Shown one piece after another: positions 58,654 to 64,000 of a DNA stretch of 64,000 nucleotides. The notes under the pieces were generated by a model. It saw only the letters and a list, made by a program, of their open reading frames with translations. It was not told the origin of the DNA and ran no database searches. Source of the DNA: Ignelater luminosus (Eukaryota; Arthropoda; Insecta; Coleoptera; Elateridae); NCBI GenBank assembly GCA_011009095.1, contig VTPC01090620.1, positions 321,170 to 385,169 on the forward strand. Direction: 5' to 3'. The position numbers and the translations under genes were made by a program. Position 1 is the first letter of the stretch. Every line of letters begins with the position of its first letter.

Positions 58654-59287
58654 TTAAAACGATTTTTGCAATCCTCGTTTTGTGGTCGTCGGATATTTTC
58701 TTTGGTACTGCTGTACGATCTAAAAAAAAGAAAAGGAAGCCAATCAGACTAACTATATGTGAACTCAAATGTAACAATAATAGCAAATGGCGTACCTGCA
58801 ATAAAAATTGATTTTGTGTCTCATTTCTTGTAAACTTCCGATTAAATTTTTTTATGAGCTTTACTGCTCTTTCCGCTGTGTCATTGACACATTTTATTTC
58901 GCTGATAATCTTAATTGCTTCCATATATTCGCTGTCCTTAGGCCACAAAACTGGATCTTTTTTACGAAACTGGGTGTCGATTTGAAATTTCTTGAAACAT
59001 CGTTTTGATTTCGAAGAAACCAGTGCAGCTGGCAAATCTTTCTTCAGAAAATCTCCCAGTTCGTCAACTGTAAAGAAAATTTTCTTTTTTATTTTGATGG
59101 TTTTCTTTTCTACTTGCTTCTCTTTCTGTAGTATATTGTGTGCCGTTCTTCGTTTTTGTTCTACGTCCACCCTACTATCAAATATAGAGAAAGCAACCGT
59201 TTCTTCGTTGAGGTACCATAAATGGTTTACAACTTTGTTTGTGGCACATTTTGTCAAATTAACAACTATCCTTCTGAATTTCTGCAA
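58654..59287 (-). pseudogene. multicopy insect protein family member, 3' part, with intron
   Basis: An open minus-strand frame (no in-frame ATG at its start) reads KVVNHLWYLNEETVAFSIFD, a basic helix, then DLPAALVSSKSKRCFKKFQI, KCVNDTAERAVKLIKKFNRK and ETQNQFLLQ. The family, as I recall it, is repeated many times in insect genomes and its function is unknown. A 77-nt intron follows FLLQ (GTACGC at 58796 to TAG at 58720). The last exon then gives IVQQYQRKYPTTTKRGLQKS and a stop at 58654. The intact intron and long frame suggest a fairly young copy, but the 5' part is missing or decayed upstream of 59287. Confidence 0.6.
58720..58796 (-). other. 77-nt intron in the multicopy-family gene
   Basis: Minus-strand GTACGC donor at 58796 and a T-rich tract ending in TTTTTTTAG at 58720. 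Removing it joins the Q-F-L-L-Q end to I-V-Q-Q-Y without a frame change (phase 0). Confidence 0.6.
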
Positions 59288-59289
59288 TT

Positions 59290-61207
59290 TTCTGAGGAAT
59301 ATGATATCATTGATATCACCCTAATGGTTATACTTCAGTTTCCAGATTTTTATAAAGACCAAATCTAATTTTTCTATTTAAGTAATTCCAACATTAGCAA
59401 AAAGCAAGTAGACTTGAAGACTACTTTTGACAAGCCTCTAAGGTTGAAGTTCTCGTTTTTCATTATATTTCGGCATATGTCTGCCCATCAACAACAGTAC
59501 ACATTCATCAGCTATAGTAGTTCAAATAATTTCTCTTTGATAATGAAAAGTATGATGCAAAATCACGTTTCTACGCTTCGAAGAAGTTTTTGTTGCAATT
59601 TTAAGGTTTTGCCCAAGAAAAATTGATGTATGTGACCTCTTGCTTTCTGTACTTCTAAGAGATATGTTACAAAATTAGCAAAAACAGTCTAATGATCTCC
59701 GTGGATTTTCGCGTTTGTTTTATTCCGTGTGCATTTCTTTCATTGCAATAACAGTTTCTAAAACGAATCTTGAAATATTAAGCTGTTCAAAGAGCTTTGG
59801 TTTATATTTCTTTCCGGTCTAGTTTTCTAGAGGGGTGATATTGTATCAGCTTAAGCTGTCCAAAGAACTTTGCCTTTAATGCTTGTTTTCAATTCTATTT
59901 TCTAAACAGATTATGTTAAGGCTAAGGAATATTTACTTCCAACAATGACGAGTGCTATTTCGAAGAGTAGAGTCTCGATATAATATCAAGCATTAATTCA
60001 ATCATGGAACCTTATATAGAGACCTCAAACGGACTCTAAACGTAAGAGAATGCATGTTTGTGACCTTCCTTGACAAGGTTCCATCGAGGACTTCTTCAAA
60101 TTCTATTCGGAAGAATAGTTTGCAATTTTCTTACTGATCACCAACCTCGGGTACGAGTATGTGTCTATCTCTACTTTTGCACATTCATTGACGACACCGT
60201 ATTTTGGTCATAGTTGACCTCTTATGAAGTCTTATTTGCGCCAACACACGTGACTGAAGGTCTAGTTCCAGAAATGGAGATTAAGATCTAGTGTCAATAT
60301 CTTTAGACATTCCAACAAGTACATGAGAAAAGTCTTTCCCATAACAACGTTTACATTCATCTCTATGGCAGCTGTACATCATTGCCATCTAACTGGTAAT
60401 CACATTTTTAAAGATCCTCTATTCGGTTCAAGAAACTAAACGGTGGCACGATAGCGTCAGTGAGATTTAGACACCGATAGATTTTGGTCGCAACGGCTAC
60501 TGTGGATATAACAGCCACTGCTGAAGTTAGTTGTAACAACCAACATGAACATAACATCATTATTATTTGGCCACGACGACCGTAACGAGCAGCAAGGCTT
60601 TGTACCATTCAGATCAAGCATTGGTGGCTACTGCGTGTCTGGTGGCCATTATAATCAGTAGTACAGGTAGCTGTAATGTTCATAATGACTGCTACGACCA
60701 ACCATTAAGAGCTTTCTGTGTCGTTATATTCAAAGTGGCTGTTGTAATTATGAACACATGATCACCGGACATTGTCTTACACCAGCATCAATAGAGACGT
60801 TCATTAAAGCCTTAATTCATCTCTTCATGAATTATCGACTTATCTGTCTTGTACTATTTCATCCAGATTCAGAAATTGGTACATCACTCCCATCTGTTTA
60901 CGAAGATTTGTAGATTAGACAGAATGCCCTTGATAGACGCTAGACTTGAATTCTTGCGTGGAAGATTCGTGTGGAAGACCGTCAATCATGATCAAACTCC
61001 ACTCTTCATATTCTGAGAACACTTTTAGAATTATGGCTAAGACGACTCAGAGAAAGTTCAAACACCCTCCCGCCACTAGAATCCTGTTAATAGCTGGACA
61101 ATTTAAAACTCTGGTACTCGAAATTACCAAACAACTCAGACTACATGCAAACAAAACCAAGCCTTCAAACTCTTTGCTTTACATCATCGAACAAGACTCC
61201 TGTTGTA
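59290..61207. other. region of shifted composition, nothing recognised
   Basis: From about 59.7 to 61.7 kb the sequence is less AT-rich than most of the window. The open frames on both strands (for example 60946-61338 plus) lack motifs and I do not call them. Confidence 0.35.
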
Positions 61208-61417
61208 CTATCACGGCGAAAAAAACCGGGGCACACTTGTCTGATGATACGTCAGTTCTAACAAAATTTCTCTCTTTTGCATCAAGCTTTAAGGTGAATT
61301 TGTCAGTTCAATTAATAAGGTACTTACTTACATTATAGTTTTACTTAAATTGAAAGACATGTTTACAAGGGGTAACTTTAAAACTGTGTAGTGCCCCGGT
61401 TTTTTTTGCCGTGATAG
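61208..61417. mobile_element. 210-bp TIR element
   Basis: The left end CTATCACGGCGAAAAAAACC and the right end ending in TTTTGCCGTGATAG are inverted repeats of about 30 bp (including GGGGCAC / GTGCCCC). They are flanked by TA on both sides (61206-61207, 61418-61419). No coding sequence; a short non-autonomous element. Confidence 0.65.
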
Positions 61418-62962
61418 TACAGATGTTACTACGGTTTTATGTTACAGGCTGAATTACACCATCAGGAAGCCGCATGCCACCATTCACGAAGCCTGTTGGA
61501 TATACAGTAGCGTCTGTAGTGGTGTACTGTAGCGTACTAGTAGTAAGAGTGGACGTGTATTTCGTGTTTGCTTTTGTGCTCAAAGGCGGTGATAAAGCTG
61601 GTATAGGACTAGAAACACTATTTTACATCCATCGGATGCCAAACTTTTTTTTTTCTGCATGACTTAATTGGCACTATGACAGCAGTAAATTAACTACTCG
61701 GCAGTATCCACTGGTTACCCTTACTCCATCAATCAATACCAGCCATACATCACTTTTAGCAGCAAGAATATATATATATATATCACATTGATGCGATTTC
61801 TCTTCTTAACGTTTGTTGTTTTAAGATACAGGTTGTACATCACATCAACAACAATTTTTGAATCCTTGAGAAATAAAATAGATAAATAGGCTAACATCAG
61901 ATACTCTTTGAAAATCCACAAAAGAGGAGAAAGGCTCCGCTTATAAAAGCAGTTGATTATCCAATTGATAACACCGGCACAGCTCTTGGTAGAACGATTT
62001 TTACATCTTTACAGATCAAGAGGTAGCTTATGATCTCGATTAGCAACAAATCATATACTACACAATTATTGCAATTAAAAACTTCTGCTCAAGACCATCT
62101 GACATCTCATTTTGGTTTCGTCAAAGAATAATGAACTAGAAATATTTTTTAAACAAGAACAACTACATTTTAAACGAATTAGACGAAATCTTTACAGTCA
62201 ACTGCTGACAGACACATCGACATAGGTTCGTCGGTCATGCAGTAATTTTGACGAGTGTTTTTTGTCAGATGGTCCTTTTTTAAAATGGCATTATAAGTAG
62301 AACACTTTTTTCATAGAAAAACAATCTTTCATTTTAATTTCATGTTTTTTTCTTTCAATAAAATAAAATAACCCATTAATTGAATGACAGTTTTTGTCAA
62401 TTTCAAACAGCTTAAGAAGCCATAGCCAACTTAGAAGTCAATTTTTAATTTGATTTGCTTGAATTGGTTGATTGGATCTTTATTTTTCATATCGTAGTTA
62501 AATCCATTATATTAGTAGCTTCCTTCTTTAGCTGACGTTAGTTAACTATGAAAACACAAATGACAGTTTTAACTTCATTTTGACGTTCATTAACAAAATT
62601 TTAGTGATATACGAAAAAAATGACCAAAAATTATGGGAAACCGCATTAATAGGTATGTTTTTTTATTAATTTTCTCATTAGAATTTATTCATTCGAGATT
62701 AATTGTTAGAAAATCAGATTCTCAATAAAACACAGTAGATTTCGAAAACATCGTAATGTTTAATTTGCTGCTTAAAAAAATACAAAAATACAAAACATAA
62801 CATAAAAATTATAAATTATGTACAAAAATATAAAACAAATCCATAATCGTAATCCATTATTATATTAAAGTTGCGGTCTTTTATGAAGTTCTTAGACTAG
62901 ATTGACATGTGGGTAGGAGTCGGCCCAAAAGTTTTAATGTAGCCTGCACTGAAAGAATTCGA
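61418..62962. other. intergenic, includes the 3' side of the SGGW gene
   Basis: AT-rich from about 61.7 kb, with a short (TA)n run near 61770. No coding frame supported. Confidence 0.4.
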
Positions 62963-64000
62963 TTAAGAATTCCAGCCTCCTCCAGAAGCAAATCCAAGCA
63001 TTGGTTGATCTGACATCCCAAATGTTTGGTCATTTTCTGAACTCCGTGCTTCCATATTTTGTTGCCATCCACCACTAGGCGCTGCATTTGATGTTTCAAG
63101 AGAATTCCCTAGCATGTGTTCTTGCGCTACCATTTCGCCTTGCCAACCACCACTAGGTGTTACCATCGATTCTTGAGGTGCGTTTCGGGCCGCCATATCT
63201 TGATTCCATCCGCCACTCAAAGAAGGTTTCGGACCATCTAAAGAATTTCCCAGCATTTGATCTTCTTCTGGTATTCTTGCTTGCCATCCAGCGTTCCATC
63301 CACTATTGGAAGATAACTTAGGAGGATTCTTCGTTGATGGATCTTCATTTGATCTTGCCATTTGAATTGGGCTCCATCCACCACTCAAAGCTGCCTCTAT
63401 GTCCTGTGCCGAATTTTCTGAAGTTCTTGCCTTTGGATTCCAGCCACCACTTTTGAGGCTTCCTTCTTTCCATCCACTAAAGTGATCTAGAGAATCGCCA
63501 ACCATATTTTCAGTTTCGAAAGTTCTTGCCGACATATCTGACGACCAGCCTCCACTGAGAGAAGGATTGGGTTGCTTAGGTTTGCTCTCCGACGCACGCG
63601 ACTTCCACCCTCCACTCGCAGCAGTTTGGGAATGTTGAGGATCATTTTCTGTTTCTGCAGCTCGAGCGGTCATTTCCGGTGTCCATCCCCCACTAGCAGC
63701 AGCTTGTGAATGTGGAGGAACACCTTCTGCTTCTCCAGTCTCTAGAGCCCTAGCTGACATGTCTGACGACCATCCTCCACTCAGAGAAGGATTAGGTTGT
63801 TTAGGTTTGTTTTCCGATGCACGTGACTTCCATCCTCCACTTGCAGCAGCTTGTGAATGTGGAGGAACACCTTCTGCTTCTCCAGTCTCTAAAGCCCTAG
63901 CTGACATGTCTGACGACCATCCTCCACTCAGAGAAGGATTAGGTTGTTTAGGTTTGTTTTCCGATGCACGTGACTTCCATCCTCCACTTGCAGCAGCTTG
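62963..64000 (-). CDS. repetitive S-G-G-W protein, 3' part (5' end outside window)
   Basis: An uninterrupted minus-strand frame enters from the window edge and stops at TAA 62963: 345 codons. It consists of about 15 repeats, each opening with S-G-G-W and usually continuing W-x-x-x-M-x-A-R-x-x-E; linkers are rich in S, N, P, Q, E. Four linkers carry M-L-G-N-S-L or V-G-D-S-L. Near the 5' side a 49-residue double unit is almost perfectly duplicated; towards the C-terminus the repeats diverge. There is no cysteine and no membrane segment. The N-terminus is not visible, so secretion cannot be judged. Gly/Trp repeats suggest a structural or adhesive protein (cuticle, silk, glue, eggshell) or a repeat precursor, but no dibasic cleavage sites separate the units. 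Function unknown. Confidence 0.85.
   Translation of the reverse strand, partial: QAAASGGWKSRASENKPKQPNPSLSGGWSSDMSARALETGEAEGVPPHSQAAASGGWKSRASENKPKQPNPSLSGGWSSDMSARALETGEAEGVPPHSQAAASGGWTPEMTARAAETENDPQHSQTAASGGWKSRASESKPKQPNPSLSGGWSSDMSARTFETENMVGDSLDHFSGWKEGSLKSGGWNPKARTSENSAQDIEAALSGGWSPIQMARSNEDPSTKNPPKLSSNSGWNAGWQARIPEEDQMLGNSLDGPKPSLSGGWNQDMAARNAPQESMVTPSGGWQGEMVAQEHMLGNSLETSNAAPSGGWQQNMEARSSENDQTFGMSDQPMLGFASGGGWNS
63551..64000 (-). repeat. 147-bp tandem repeat within the SGGW gene
   Basis: GCAGCAGCTTGTGAATGTGG recurs near 63697 and 63844, and its start near 63988, a period of 147 bp (49 codons). The first two full units differ by only a few substitutions. The homologous older unit at 63551-63690 is more diverged. 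Confidence 0.85.

Noticed and set aside
60946..61338. 130-codon plus-strand frame
   Set aside because: Runs into the 210-bp TIR element at 61208, no motif, no promoter.

Overview
The window looks like AT-rich nuclear DNA of an insect, probably a beetle, though the order is my inference. The reasons are mellifera-type mariner, piggyBac, hAT, pogo/Tigger, copia and non-LTR relics, TA-flanked fold-back MITEs, GT-AG introns, and TATA plus arthropod-type initiator promoters. Genes are sparse and very short. Most of the window is intergenic or decayed mobile DNA.

Genes I support. (1) Five small minus-strand genes at about 1.1, 4.5, 10.7, 18.3 and 30.6 kb encode charged proteins of 70-110 residues without signal peptides. 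They share a motif, usually at the C-terminus, of the form V-P-L-K-D-x-Y-x-x-D-x-x-G-N-P-x-x-x-F-E. (2) Three secreted peptides at 41.4 (-), 43.1 (-) and 56.5 kb (+) have a signal peptide, a short spacer and one cysteine pair in the pattern C-P-x-G-x-x-R-D-x-x-G-R-C-V-x-I-W. The two motifs align without a gap in the best pair, and five of the eight genes have a 5' splice donor 5-20 nt after the stop codon. I infer that both groups descend from one tandem family in which one branch lost the signal peptide and the cysteines. (3) At the right edge is the 3' part of a gene for a repetitive S-G-G-W protein on the minus strand, running off the window. (4) A THAP zinc-finger fragment (58.2 kb, -) and a decayed copy of a multicopy protein family (58.7-59.3 kb, -, with one 77-nt intron) lie nearby.

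Mobile DNA, left to right: a decayed satellite (2.1-3.05 kb); a fold-back MITE (5.6 kb); an older fold-back split by an 880-bp MITE (7.4-8.8 kb); a LINE scrap with a TAA tail (9.5 kb); a Tigger-like transposase relic (15.8-17.3 kb); a 1.1-kb pogo-type element (22.9-24.0 kb); a long relic of a repeat protein with a CXC-like cysteine cluster (24-27.2 kb), followed by another MITE (27.5-28.4 kb); copia fragments arranged as a palindrome (31.9-33.4 kb); a Jockey/CR1-like LINE (34.9-36.3 kb); a second LINE (36.6-40.0 kb) split by a complete 1274-bp mariner; a hAT element with 8-bp target duplications (44.4-47.6 kb); a piggyBac relic (47.8-50.0 kb); a LINE 3' fragment (52.1 kb); a 968-bp MITE (52.9-53.8 kb); and a 210-bp TIR element (61.2 kb).

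No rRNA, tRNA or CRISPR was seen. Functions of the small gene families are unknown; only their structure is described.
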